A stretch of DNA of 41,795 bases, taken from contig JAXLQJ010000061.1 in the NCBI GenBank assembly GCA_046331705.1, forward strand, positions 1 to 41,795, in the 5' to 3' direction. Positions 23,914-32,349 of the stretch are shown one piece after another. Position 1 is the stretch's first letter, and every line of letters starts with the position of its first letter. Under the pieces are notes generated by a model. That model made no database searches. It saw only the letters and a program-made list of their open reading frames with translations, and was not told the origin of the DNA. This DNA is from JADJOY01 sp046331705 [NCBI: bacterium] (lineage in GTDB: Bacteria; JADJOY01). Both the position numbers and the translations under genes were made by a program.

Positions 23914-25782
23914 ATGATCGAGCCCGTGCCGCGCCCGGTCCGATTCCGATCCAGCTCGCCGACGCCCCGTCCGGCCCAGCGCCCGAGCGCCGCCGCGCCG
24001 AGCGTGCCGGCGACGACGCTCGCGCTGGTCGCGCTGGCGCTGGTGCTGCGGCTGCTCTTCTGGCAGGCCACCGCCGATCGCGGCTGGCCCGACTCCGCCG
24101 CCTACCAAGGCGATGCCGCGATGTGGACGCGCTGGGCCGAGGCCATCCGCGACGGCATCCCCTTCGAAAACGGCCTGCCGCTGCGCCCGCCGGGCGCCGC
24201 CTACCTGATTGCCGCGCTCAGCGGCGATGGCCCGCTGCCCATCGCGCGCCTCAAGCTCGCCTGGTGCGTGCTGGCGTCACTGACCGTGGGCCTGGTCCAC
24301 GCGGCAGTGCGCAGGAGCTTCGGACCCGATGTCGGGCTGGCCGTCGGGGTCCTCCTTGCCGGCTCCACCGGGTGGATGATCCTCGCGACCTCGCTCGACA
24401 ACGAGACCCCTTACCTGACGCTGGTGGCGACGACGTGGGTCCTGTGGCCGGCCGTCGTGCAGGAGCGAGGTGCCGCGGCGCTGGCGGCGTGGGCCGCGCT
24501 CCATGCGTTGGCCTGCCTGGTTCGCGCGGAGCACGTGCTCTATCTCGCGCTGTTGTTCCCCTGCCTGGCGGTCGCGTGGAGGGCCGAGGGGCAGCGGCGC
24601 GGGCGCCGGTCGCTGGCGGGCGTCGGCGTGTCGCTGGCGGTCTTCGTGCTGGTTCTGGCGCCGTGGCATTGGCACGCGTGGGCCGCGCTCCACCGCCTCA
24701 ACCACGGTCCCGTGCAGCTCGAGCCCGGCGCGCGGCGCATGCAGGAAGCCATGGAGCGGCGTCTGGCGGGCGTCCGGTGGGAGCCCGAGGCGACGGCCGA
24801 GCTCGAGACGCTACCCGCCGTGAGCCGCGACACCGCTCGCCTCTTCATCGGCGCCACCCACTGGGTTCGCGGCGAGAGCGTCGTGGCGCCGCCCGCGCTC
24901 GCCATCCTCGCGGACGCCTTCGGCGCGGTGCCGCGACCGCTGCCGGCGCATCCGTTCGTGGCGTGCTACGGCGGCCTCAACTTCGCGCTCGCCAACGACG
25001 CGCGCGCGCCCGGCGGTTTCGCGCGCGGCCCGCTCGACGATTCGCCGCCGCTGGTCGGCGGCGCCGATCGCTATCCGCTGGCGCTCGTCCAGGGGCTGCC
25101 GCCCGCGTCGCTGAGCCTGACGTACCCGCCACACCTTCGCTTGCTCGCGGACGGTTATCGCGTGGGCTGGGAGTCGATCCGCGCCGATCCTGCCCGGTTC
25201 CTCGTGCTCGCCGCCACCAAGCTCGGGACCTTCTGGAAGGGCGCGACACTCGGGCTCGGAGGCTGGAACCTCCCGCTCGGGCTCTCCGGAACACGAGCGC
25301 CAGTCGACCTGGTGGTGCCCAGGACGACGTTCGCGACCACGGCGTGGCGGCTCGCGGTGCTGGTGCTGGCGGGCTTGGGGCTCGCGCTGGCTCGGCCACG
25401 CGCGGCCTTGGCGCCCTGGCTCGCGTACCTGGCGAGCAAGATCGTCGTGACCGTGGCGTTCTTCGGTTACGCGCGGTTCGGCGCGACGGTGATTCCGGTG
25501 ATCGCATTGCTCGCGAGCCTCGGCGTCGCCGGGCTCGTCGAGCGAGTCACGGCTGTCCGCGCGGCGCGGCCGCGACGTCTGCCCCGCTGGCCGGTGTGCG
25601 CGGCGGCGCTGGCGATGGCGTTGGTGGCGGCGGAGGCGATCCGCTGGCAACGCGCTCCCACGCTCAGCCTGGGCGAGCGCCGGGTCACCGCGACCGAGCC
25701 CTTCCCGCCCGACGATCCGCGTGATCTTCTGCTCCGTGTCGGCAGCGCCGACACCGATCGACCGAAGCGCGCGGCGCCCTGA
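23914..25782 (+). CDS. GT-C / PMT-type membrane glycosyltransferase-like protein
   Basis: 622 aa from ATG 23914; the frame is open upstream to 23806 but only with a TTG. After a Pro/Ser-rich cytoplasmic N-terminus, a first membrane helix (35-50) is followed by WPDSAAYQGDA, the acidic first-loop motif of PMT/ArnT-like lipid-sugar-dependent transferases, and LRPPGAAYLIA, another family hallmark. Roughly ten further helices follow, with a soluble stretch in the middle (about 265-430) and a basic helix-rich C-terminus. The family uses polyprenyl-phosphate sugars to modify proteins, lipid A or glycans on the outer face of the inner membrane. Acceptor unknown. It is divergent from the M36 protease; whether that surface protein is a target is only a guess. 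Confidence 0.8.
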   Translation: MIEPVPRPVRFRSSSPTPRPAQRPSAAAPSVPATTLALVALALVLRLLFWQATADRGWPDSAAYQGDAAMWTRWAEAIRDGIPFENGLPLRPPGAAYLIAALSGDGPLPIARLKLAWCVLASLTVGLVHAAVRRSFGPDVGLAVGVLLAGSTGWMILATSLDNETPYLTLVATTWVLWPAVVQERGAAALAAWAALHALACLVRAEHVLYLALLFPCLAVAWRAEGQRRGRRSLAGVGVSLAVFVLVLAPWHWHAWAALHRLNHGPVQLEPGARRMQEAMERRLAGVRWEPEATAELETLPAVSRDTARLFIGATHWVRGESVVAPPALAILADAFGAVPRPLPAHPFVACYGGLNFALANDARAPGGFARGPLDDSPPLVGGADRYPLALVQGLPPASLSLTYPPHLRLLADGYRVGWESIRADPARFLVLAATKLGTFWKGATLGLGGWNLPLGLSGTRAPVDLVVPRTTFATTAWRLAVLVLAGLGLALARPRAALAPWLAYLASKIVVTVAFFGYARFGATVIPVIALLASLGVAGLVERVTAVRAARPRRLPRWPVCAAALAMALVAAEAIRWQRAPTLSLGERRVTATEPFPPDDPRDLLLRVGSADTDRPKRAAP

Positions 25783-25823
25783 GCGTCGCCTTCGCCACAC
25801 CCACGCGAGCGCATCCGAGAGCC

Positions 25824-26165
25824 ATGCGATTCCGCTTTCTCACCGTCGTGCTGGTGGTCGCGACCTCCTGCGCTGGCTCGGCCAACGGCCCGGCGTGCGG
25901 CGGCTCGAGCGAGGGCGAGTGCATCGCCGCGGGCGAGTGCACGTTGCTGCTCGTCAGCGACCGTCCCGGCGACTATGTCTGCGTCGCCGCACGGAACGCT
26001 TGCGAAGCGGGCTTCGTCCAGCGCGATGCGAGCGCCGCGGCGTGCGAGCAGAAGGCCGGCTGCCGGTTCGTGCCCGCCGAATGCTATTGCCCGCCCGACC
26101 TGACGTGCGTGTGCGGCGGCGGCCCACCGGCCCAGTGCGTCCCCGACGCGAGCGGACGCGGCTGA
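25824..26165 (+). CDS. small cysteine-rich lipoprotein
   Basis: 113 aa. A short signal MRFRFLTVVLVVATSC gives a lipobox with Cys16. The mature part has about a dozen further cysteines in a spread pattern (GEC, AGEC, YVC, NAC, AAC, AGC, ECYC, TCVC, QC), enough for five or six disulfides, as in small knotted extracellular modules. No named domain is recognised. Similar short Cys-rich lipoproteins are common in Myxococcota-like genomes. It lies 41 bases after the glycosyltransferase-like gene on the same strand and could be co-transcribed. Confidence 0.8.
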   Translation: MRFRFLTVVLVVATSCAGSANGPACGGSSEGECIAAGECTLLLVSDRPGDYVCVAARNACEAGFVQRDASAAACEQKAGCRFVPAECYCPPDLTCVCGGGPPAQCVPDASGRG

Positions 26166-26239
26166 GGGCTGAGGGATCGTTCGACGATGCCCGGCCGCAC
26201 CAGGCATTGCCCGCGCAGCCGGGAACGAAGCGCGAGCCG

Positions 26240-27301
26240 ATGAAGCTCGGAGCAGCCGCGCGCGTGCGCATCGCCCTCGCTCGTCCGCTGGTGCGCGTGG
26301 GGCTCGGCAATCGCGCGCTGCGCAGGTGGCTCGCCCGACGGCGACGCGACGACGTCCGTGGGCGCGGACTCGACGAGCACACCGCCGCCGTGCTCGGCCT
26401 CGACGACGTCGACGGCGGCTCGCGGATCTGGCGCCAGACTCCGGCGGTGGCGCGCGCCAGGCTCCTCGAATCGCTGGCGATCGTCGACGAAGCGCCGCAC
26501 GCGGCCGTCGCCGTCCGCGACCTCGCCCTGCCCGGGCCAGCGGGCCCGATCGCCGCGCGACTCTACGAAGCACCCGGGCTCGAACGCCCGGCGCCAGGGC
26601 TCGTGTACCTGCACGGCGGTGGCCACACCCTCGGCGACCTCGACAGCCACGACGCGCTCTGCCGTCGCTTGGCGGTCGAGGGTCGCCTGCGGGTGGTGTC
26701 GGTGGACATGCGGCTCGCTCCCGAGCACCCGTTCCCCGCTCCCCTCGACGATTCGCTCGCGGCGTTTCGCGCGGTGGCCGCGCGCACCGGTGAGCTGGGC
26801 ATCGACCCCGCGCGCCTGGGCATCGGCGGCGACAGCGCAGGCGGAAATCTCGCCGCCGTGGTCGCCCTCGAGACCCGCCGCGACCCGACACCCCCCGCGC
26901 TCCAGTTGCTCCTCTATCCGGTGGTCGACTTCACGTTCTCGCACCCGTCGCACACCGCGCTCGCCAACGGCTACTACCTCACGCGGCGCGCGATCGATTG
27001 GTACGCCGGCCACTACCTCGGAGGACGCGACGAGCTTCGCACCGACCCACGCGTCTCGCCGCTCGTCGCACCCGACCTGGCGGGCGCGGCGCCCGCGTAC
27101 GTGGTGGTCGCCGGCTTCGATCCCCTGCGCGACGAGGCCGTCGCCTACGCGGACCGCCTCGCCGCCGCCGGCGTGCGGGTGGAGCTCGTGGTCGAGGCGA
27201 ATCTGATCCACGGGTTCGCGCTCATGACGGCTGCCGTTCCCGCGGCCCGCGCCGCGACCTCCCGCTTCATTCGACGCGGCGCCGAGCTGCTGCGCGCCTG
27301 A
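26240..27301 (+). CDS. HSL-family alpha/beta hydrolase (esterase)
   Basis: 353 aa from ATG 26240. Hormone-sensitive-lipase (bacterial family IV) motifs: oxyanion HGGG (125-128), MRLAPEHPFPA, the nucleophile elbow GDSAGG with Ser199, DPLRDEA carrying the catalytic Asp and NLIHGFAL carrying the His. There is no signal peptide, but a basic, Arg-rich first 40 residues precede the cap-like region. It probably hydrolyses short acyl esters. Convergent with the P450 gene, 43 bases apart. Confidence 0.92.
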   Translation: MKLGAAARVRIALARPLVRVGLGNRALRRWLARRRRDDVRGRGLDEHTAAVLGLDDVDGGSRIWRQTPAVARARLLESLAIVDEAPHAAVAVRDLALPGPAGPIAARLYEAPGLERPAPGLVYLHGGGHTLGDLDSHDALCRRLAVEGRLRVVSVDMRLAPEHPFPAPLDDSLAAFRAVAARTGELGIDPARLGIGGDSAGGNLAAVVALETRRDPTPPALQLLLYPVVDFTFSHPSHTALANGYYLTRRAIDWYAGHYLGGRDELRTDPRVSPLVAPDLAGAAPAYVVVAGFDPLRDEAVAYADRLAAAGVRVELVVEANLIHGFALMTAAVPAARAATSRFIRRGAELLRA

Positions 27302-27344
27302 ACGGCGCGAGCGGCGGCAGCGCCCGCGCCGCAAGCGGACGCGG

Positions 27345-28607
27345 TCAGCGGGCCCGCGCCGTCACCGGCAGGCTCGTCAGCCGACGCACGAAGAAGCTCG
27401 GCACGTGGCTCGGCGGCGCCGACCACGCGCTCTCGAGCCACGCGGTTCGCGCCAGCGCGACCTCCAGCGCGATCTGCGCCTGCCGGCGCGCCAGCGTCGC
27501 GCCGATGCAGTGATGGATCCCGACGCCGAACGCGAGGTGGTTGCGCAGATTCGGGCGATCGAGATCGACCGCATCCGGGTTCGGGAAGACGCTCGCGTCG
27601 CGATTGGCGGCGGCCCACAGCAACATGAGCCGCGTACCCGCGGCGATGGCCTGGCCGCCGAGCACGGTGTCGCGCCGGGCGACGCGGAAATGGCCTTGAA
27701 ACGGCGATTCCAGGCGCAGCGTCTCCTCCACGAACGCGGGGATCCGCTCCGGCCGCGCGCGTAGCTCCGTTTGCAGCGCCGCGTCCTCGACCATGAGCCG
27801 CAGCGCGCTCGCGATCAGGCTGGTGGTGGAGTCGTTCCCGGCAACGAAGAGCTGGAACACGATCGAGAGGACCTCGTCCTCGCTCAACTGCTCGGGTCCG
27901 TCACCGACCATGCGCCCGAGCTCGCCGACCAGATCGGCGCGGTCGGCGCGGCGCGCCGCTGCGCAGTGGGCGCGCAAGTAGTCGGCGAGCTCGATCGCCT
28001 GCATCGCCGCGGCCGCGAAGCCGTCCGCGTCCAGCAGACCGTTCACGGTCGCCACCGTCGCGTCGGACCACGCGCGCAGCCGCTCGAGATCGTCCGCGGG
28101 CAGGCCGAGCAGCTTCACGATCGTGCCCATCGGGAGCGCCACCGCGAGCGCCGGGAGCCAATCCGTCGCTGCCGACGCCGACGCCGCGTCCACCAGGCGC
28201 TCGGCGCGCGCGCGCACGTCGGCCTCCAGCGCCGCGACGCGTTCCACGGAAAACGCCTGGTTGGCGAGACGGCGCTGAGCGCCGTGGCGCGGCGGGTCCA
28301 CGGTGGCGAGCACGTCGACGATCGGGTTCATCCCCGTGAGGTCCAGCAAGGTGGGCAGCGAATCCGCGTGCGCGGTGAGGACCGCGACGATGTTCGAGGA
28401 GTAGTCCTCCACGGCGAGCGCCGTCTCGCGCACCAGCGCGTAGGGCGCCACCACGCGATAACCGGCACGCGCGAGCTCGAAGATCGGCGCCTCGCGGCGC
28501 AGCCAGTCGTAGAACGCGAACGGGCTCTCGACGGTCTCGGGAGCGTAGGGGTCGATCGGCGGTTCGGGGCTCGCGGTCGAAGCGGCCTGCTCGGCGGCGG
28601 TGGGCAT
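27345..28607 (-). CDS. cytochrome P450
   Basis: 420 aa, ATG with GGGAG eight bases upstream. Bacterial class I soluble P450: I-helix AGNDSTT, K-helix EETLRLESP, and heme-binding FGVGIHHCIGATLAR with the ligand Cys367. DPPRHGAQRRLANQAF is the usual C-helix signature. No redox partner is nearby. A divergent TetR gene and a 22-bp palindrome 32 bases upstream of the start suggest repression relieved by the substrate or a metabolite, probably a hydrophobic compound such as a terpenoid, steroid or fatty acid. Confidence 0.95.
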   Translation of the reverse strand: MPTAAEQAASTASPEPPIDPYAPETVESPFAFYDWLRREAPIFELARAGYRVVAPYALVRETALAVEDYSSNIVAVLTAHADSLPTLLDLTGMNPIVDVLATVDPPRHGAQRRLANQAFSVERVAALEADVRARAERLVDAASASAATDWLPALAVALPMGTIVKLLGLPADDLERLRAWSDATVATVNGLLDADGFAAAAMQAIELADYLRAHCAAARRADRADLVGELGRMVGDGPEQLSEDEVLSIVFQLFVAGNDSTTSLIASALRLMVEDAALQTELRARPERIPAFVEETLRLESPFQGHFRVARRDTVLGGQAIAAGTRLMLLWAAANRDASVFPNPDAVDLDRPNLRNHLAFGVGIHHCIGATLARRQAQIALEVALARTAWLESAWSAPPSHVPSFFVRRLTSLPVTARAR

Positions 28608-28638
28608 CGTGAACGCTCCCTTGTTGCGGTCCGAATCC

Positions 28639-28660
28639 TTACTTACAGTACTGTAAGTAA
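28639..28660. promoter_or_regulatory. TetR operator: 22-bp perfect palindrome
   Basis: Half-site TTACTTACAGT repeated as its exact inverse without spacer. This AT-rich island sits in the 52-base gap between the P450 (start 28607) and TetR (start 28660) genes, and its last base is the A of the TetR ATG. Binding would block the TetR start itself and the P450 promoter. Confidence 0.85.
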
Positions 28661-29382
28661 TGACTCGCTCACGGTCAACGCACGGGACGCGCTCGGGCGG
28701 GACGCGACGACCGGCGAGCGCGCCGGCTCGGCGCAGTCGGCGCGCAGCGGACGCCGCTCGCGAACGAATCCTCGCCGAGGCCGAGCGAGCGCTCGTCGCC
28801 TCCGGCCCCGAGGGCGTGCGGGTGGCCGAGCTGGCCCGCAAGCTCGGGATCACCCATCCCGCCATCCTCCATCACTTCGGCACGCGCGAAGCGCTGCTCG
28901 AATCCGTCGTGGCGCGCGCGCTCGAGCGACGCTACGCCGAGGTGGTGACTCGCCTGTCCGCGGGCGACGACGCCCTCGGCACCGCTCGCGGGCTCCTCGA
29001 GGCCGCGTCACGCGCGTTCGCGCGCGAGGGCACGAGCCGTCTCGTGGCCTGGCTGGCGCTCGGCTCCGACCCGGACCGAGCGCTCGGCCCGCCGCGCTCG
29101 CTCGCCCCCGTCGCGGAAGCCGTGGACGCGGTGCGCGGTGTCGCCGGCGCGGGTCGCCGCGGTCGTTCGAGCGAGGCGAGCCTCTTCGCGGTCCATCTCG
29201 GCGCGCTCTTGCTGCTGGGAGAGCCGGTTCTCGGCCCCGCCATCTGGACCGCCCAAGGACGGCGCTGCACGCCCGCGCGCGAGCGCGCCTTTCACGACTG
29301 GTTCACGCAGCTCTTGAGCAACGCGCTGCTCGAGACCGCGCCGGACGCGCGCCGTCCCGCCGTACGCCCCCGCCGGCGGTGA
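28660..29382 (+). CDS. TetR-family repressor divergent from P450
   Basis: 240 aa from ATG 28660; a basic N-terminal arm of about 30 residues precedes the domain, so a start further in is possible. The helix-turn-helix is VRVAELARKLGITHPAILHHFGTREAL (residues 53-79). The ligand-binding part is helical with a short Arg-rich C-terminus. The ATG sits at the edge of the 22-bp palindrome, so either the mRNA is leaderless or the true start lies downstream. It likely represses itself and the P450. Confidence 0.9.
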   Translation: MTRSRSTHGTRSGGTRRPASAPARRSRRAADAARERILAEAERALVASGPEGVRVAELARKLGITHPAILHHFGTREALLESVVARALERRYAEVVTRLSAGDDALGTARGLLEAASRAFAREGTSRLVAWLALGSDPDRALGPPRSLAPVAEAVDAVRGVAGAGRRGRSSEASLFAVHLGALLLLGEPVLGPAIWTAQGRRCTPARERAFHDWFTQLLSNALLETAPDARRPAVRPRRR

Positions 29383-29458
29383 GCGAGCGCGCGGTTCGCC
29401 GCTTCCGTCGCTTCGACGAACGGCGCGCGCGCCGTTACATCTGCGCTGTCCCACCGCT

Positions 29459-30520
29459 GTGCCGTTCTCCGGTGGCGACCCGAGCGATCACACCGTGCCA
29501 CGCAAGATCGCCGCCGCCAGCCTGGCCTTCGTGGCCTCCACGGTGACGGCGCTCGCGCTCGGCGAGACGGCCCTGCGCTTGGTGCCTCGCCGGGCGAGCC
29601 CCGTGTTCGATCGTCCGACCCACCTCGTCGGACCGGCGCGCAACGACGTCGTGCGGCACGTCGAGCCCATCCCGCCCAAGGCGAACCGGACGTACCGGAT
29701 CTTCGTGCTCGGTGACTCGTTCACCTGGGGCACGAACGTCATGGCGGACGCGACCTATCCCGCCCATCTGAGCTGGGTGCTCAATCGAACCTCGACTCGT
29801 CCCTTCGAGGTGTTCAACTACGGCGTTTCGGGATCGTGCACGGCCGATCAGCTGACCCTCTTCGAGAGCCTCGCCGGGCACGAGCCGGACATGGTCGTGA
29901 TCGGGTACTTCCTGAACGATCCGGACCCGGGGCGGCGCACCCCCAAGCGCGTGGCGGCGCTGATGCGACGATTGGAGCAGCCACCGCGCTGGGAATCCTG
30001 GTTGCGGAGCCATTCGGAGCTGGCCCGGGCGATCCTCTTCCGTGTGTGGTCGGCGCGGCTCGTCGACGAGCAGATCCGCTACTTCCGCGCGATCCATCGG
30101 CCCGAGGGCGACGTCTGGCAACGTCACGCGCGCGAGCTCGAGTACCTGCCGGCGCTGGCACGCTCGGGCGGCGCCGAGGTGCGGGTGGTGATCTGGCCCC
30201 ATCTCGGCTTCCCGCTGGATCGGAACTATCCGTTCCAGGACATCCACGAGCAGCTGGCCAGCACCTTCGACTCGCTCGGAGTGCAGTACCTGGACTTGCT
30301 CGACACCTTCCGCGGCGTGCCTCACGAGCGACTCGAGGCGGTGCCCCAGCTCGACCCACACCCCAACGAGATCGCCCACCGCATGGCTGCCGACGCGATC
30401 TTCGCGTGGTTGCGGGATACGACGCCGCTGGTCGACCGGGCGATCGTTCCGGGTCGCCTCGTGGTCAACCAGCCCGTGCCCTCGGTGCGGATGCGGCTCG
30501 CGCCGCTGGACGTCCGCTGA
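29459..30520 (+). CDS. SGNH/GDSL hydrolase with N-terminal membrane anchor
   Basis: 353 aa from GTG 29459; a GTG at 29495 (MPRKIAAAS) is a plausible alternative start, and neither has a clear ribosome-binding site. A hydrophobic segment (about 17-36) could be an uncleaved anchor or signal. SGNH blocks: IFVLGDSFTWG with Ser87, NYGVSGSC (block II Gly), GYFLND (block III Asn) and DPHPNEIAHRMAA with the Asp-x-x-His pair. It lies 76 bases after the TetR gene. Esterase or acyl-carbohydrate hydrolase in the periplasm; substrate unknown. Confidence 0.85.
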   Translation: MPFSGGDPSDHTVPRKIAAASLAFVASTVTALALGETALRLVPRRASPVFDRPTHLVGPARNDVVRHVEPIPPKANRTYRIFVLGDSFTWGTNVMADATYPAHLSWVLNRTSTRPFEVFNYGVSGSCTADQLTLFESLAGHEPDMVVIGYFLNDPDPGRRTPKRVAALMRRLEQPPRWESWLRSHSELARAILFRVWSARLVDEQIRYFRAIHRPEGDVWQRHARELEYLPALARSGGAEVRVVIWPHLGFPLDRNYPFQDIHEQLASTFDSLGVQYLDLLDTFRGVPHERLEAVPQLDPHPNEIAHRMAADAIFAWLRDTTPLVDRAIVPGRLVVNQPVPSVRMRLAPLDVR

Positions 30521-30653
30521 TCGCTCGGGCCCGTCGCAGCGCACCCGGATCACGATCGTCATCGACGCCGTTGCAGCGGCGCTCGGCCTCGCCCCGCTCC
30601 ACGCTCGGGCCGCCGTCACCGGACTCCGCGCGCCCCGCCGATCGTCGCGTTGC

Positions 30654-31352
30654 TCAGCGCGCGCGCCGCGCGACGCGTGGCCCGCTCCGCGACCGCCGCA
30701 CCCGCCGTGGCTCGCCGGCGAGCTCGCGCCACACACCGGCCACCAGCAGCCGCACCAGGACGCGAAAGCGCTCGACCTCGGCAGGCGCCAGGGAACCGCG
30801 CTCGGCGAGCTGGAACATGAGCTGCTCCACCGCCAGCAGCACGGCACGCACCAACAGCGTATCGATCTCCAGGTGGAGATCGTCGCGCACCCACCGAGCG
30901 ATGTCCTCGACCATCGCCTCCAGCACCTCCGCGCGGTAGGGCGCGAACTCGCTCTCCGGACGAATCGTCTCGCGATAGAGCGCACGCAGCGCTGCACCGC
31001 CGTGCGCCACGAGCTCGAGCGCTCCCGTGAGCGCCCGGTCGGCGACCTCGACGGGATCGCCGCCGCGCTTGTCGAGCGCCGCGATGGCGCCCAGGAAGAG
31101 CGCGTTGCCGTCCCGGAAGATCTGGTGGAAGAGCGCCTGCTTGCTGGGGAAGCAACGGTAGAACGTCTGTCGCGACACGCCGGCTTCGCCGAGCACGTCC
31201 TCGACGCTCACCTGCTCGTAGAGCTTGGTCTCGAGCACTTTCAGCGCCGCGACCAGGAGCGCGACGCGCTGCCCGTCCACGCCAACACGGCGGTGAGCGC
31301 GGCGGCGGGCGGAGCGGCGCGGCGACTTCGGCTCTGGCTTGGGGCGTGGCAT
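30654..31352 (-). CDS. TetR-family repressor of the downstream catabolic operon
   Basis: 232 aa from ATG 31352 (MPRPK); upstream ATGs lie inside the operators and are unlikely starts. After a basic arm, the helix-turn-helix is VSVEDVLGEAGVSRQTFYRCFPSKQAL (48-74). The helical ligand domain runs to about 215 and the tail is Arg-rich. It is divergent from the operon starting at 31462, with two matched operators in between, so it probably represses both directions until a pathway metabolite binds. Confidence 0.92.
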   Translation of the reverse strand: MPRPKPEPKSPRRSARRRAHRRVGVDGQRVALLVAALKVLETKLYEQVSVEDVLGEAGVSRQTFYRCFPSKQALFHQIFRDGNALFLGAIAALDKRGGDPVEVADRALTGALELVAHGGAALRALYRETIRPESEFAPYRAEVLEAMVEDIARWVRDDLHLEIDTLLVRAVLLAVEQLMFQLAERGSLAPAEVERFRVLVRLLVAGVWRELAGEPRRVRRSRSGPRVARRAR

Positions 31353-31387
31353 GCGCGGCTCCGCACGGCGTTCGCGGGGGTTGCGCG

Positions 31388-31409
31388 AATCATACATCGT
31401 AGTATGATT
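31388..31409. promoter_or_regulatory. TetR operator 1 (imperfect dyad)
   Basis: Arms AATCATAC and GTATGATT around a six-base spacer ATCGTA. The arms are identical to those of operator 2, and the site is nearer to the TetR start. Confidence 0.8.
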
Positions 31410-31413
31410 AGAT

Positions 31414-31439
31414 CGAATCATACATTAATGTATGATTCG
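31414..31439. promoter_or_regulatory. TetR operator 2: 26-bp perfect palindrome
   Basis: Half-site CGAATCATACATT followed by its exact inverse; contains the same AATCATAC/GTATGATT arms as operator 1. Centre-to-centre distance to operator 1 is about 28 bases, close to 2.7 helical turns. It ends 22 bases before the first operon gene. Confidence 0.9.
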
Positions 31440-31461
31440 GCACGTCGAGAGGAGGCCACCG

Positions 31462-32310
31462 ATGAGCACCGCCGATGACCGTCTCGCAGCCGCGTCCGCC
31501 CCGCGTGAGACCACCTCCGCGGACTCGCTGGCGGATCGCCTGCCGGCGCTCGGCGCCGATTGGTCGCTCGCGCGGACGCGCGAGCTGCTGCGTCAGCGCC
31601 GCTGGACCTGGGCTCGCGCCGAGATCCTGATCGCGGAGGTCGCGGTGGACCGCGTCGTGTCGCGCGCGTGGCTACCGCCTGCGCTCGCGCTGCCGGCGGC
31701 GCCTGCGCGCGCCACCGTGTTCGTCGCCCACTACCCCGACACCGCGATGGGCTTCGCGTACCGGGAGGCGGGCGTGCTGTTGCACGCGACGCTGCGGCGC
31801 AAGCCGGTGCTGCATTGCGCGTGGATGGTCGTCGACGACGACACCGCGCTGATCCTCGGCCGCGAGCTGCTCGGCTTTCCCAAGAAGCTGGCCTGGATCG
31901 AGCTCGAGACCCGCGAACGGCGCCCGCGCGGCGCCGTCGAGCGGCGCGGCGCGCGGGTGCTCGCGATGGACGCGCTCTGCGCACCGGCGACGGCGGCGCC
32001 GCGCGCGGCGTTCCCGTTCCCGATCGTCAACCTCCGCGGCATCCCCGGCGTGCTGCCGCAGTGGCTGATCGCGATGCGACCCAACGAGCGTTGTCACGGG
32101 TGCGAGGCGGTCACGTTCCGCATCACCAGCGAGGCGAGCGCTTGCGACCCGCTCGCGACCCTCGGTCTCGCCGGTGACCACGCCGGCCACCGGCTGATCG
32201 TCGACCTCGGGCACCCGGACGCTCCCGGCGCCTCGCGCGTGCCCGCGGTGCCGACGTCGTGGCTCGGACCCACTTGGCTCTGGAAGGCCTACCCGTTCCG
32301 CGCTTGGTGA
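31462..32310 (+). CDS. acetoacetate decarboxylase family protein (second copy)
   Basis: 282 aa, ATG 31462 with GAGAGGAGG just upstream. The motif GRELLGFPKKLAWI carries the lysine pair K141-K142 expected for Schiff-base catalysis. The rest differs strongly from the copy at 11121-11939 (FVAHYPDTAMGFAYREAGVLLHA, LRGIPGVLPQWLIAMRP), so it is not a recent duplicate. First gene of a TetR-controlled unit with a VOC dioxygenase-like protein, an alpha/beta hydrolase and a PF10118 protein. A keto-acid decarboxylase or aldolase-type step in a ring or side-chain degradation route is inferred. Confidence 0.85.
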   Translation: MSTADDRLAAASAPRETTSADSLADRLPALGADWSLARTRELLRQRRWTWARAEILIAEVAVDRVVSRAWLPPALALPAAPARATVFVAHYPDTAMGFAYREAGVLLHATLRRKPVLHCAWMVVDDDTALILGRELLGFPKKLAWIELETRERRPRGAVERRGARVLAMDALCAPATAAPRAAFPFPIVNLRGIPGVLPQWLIAMRPNERCHGCEAVTFRITSEASACDPLATLGLAGDHAGHRLIVDLGHPDAPGASRVPAVPTSWLGPTWLWKAYPFRAW

Positions 32311-32349
32311 CGCGTGTTCCACGCGCGCGCCCCTCGAGGAGCATCCCCG

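Noticed and set aside
20889-25724. Very long open frame (over 1600 codons) on the plus strand, antisense to the M36 protease and running through the glycosyltransferase-like gene
   Set aside because: No domain, Arg/Gly/Ala-rich, no start signal; a GC-driven shadow of genes with clear motifs.
30525-30613. Two copies of GCTCGGGCC in the convergent gap after the GDSL gene
   Set aside because: Nine bases of GC-rich sequence repeated once is expected by chance here.
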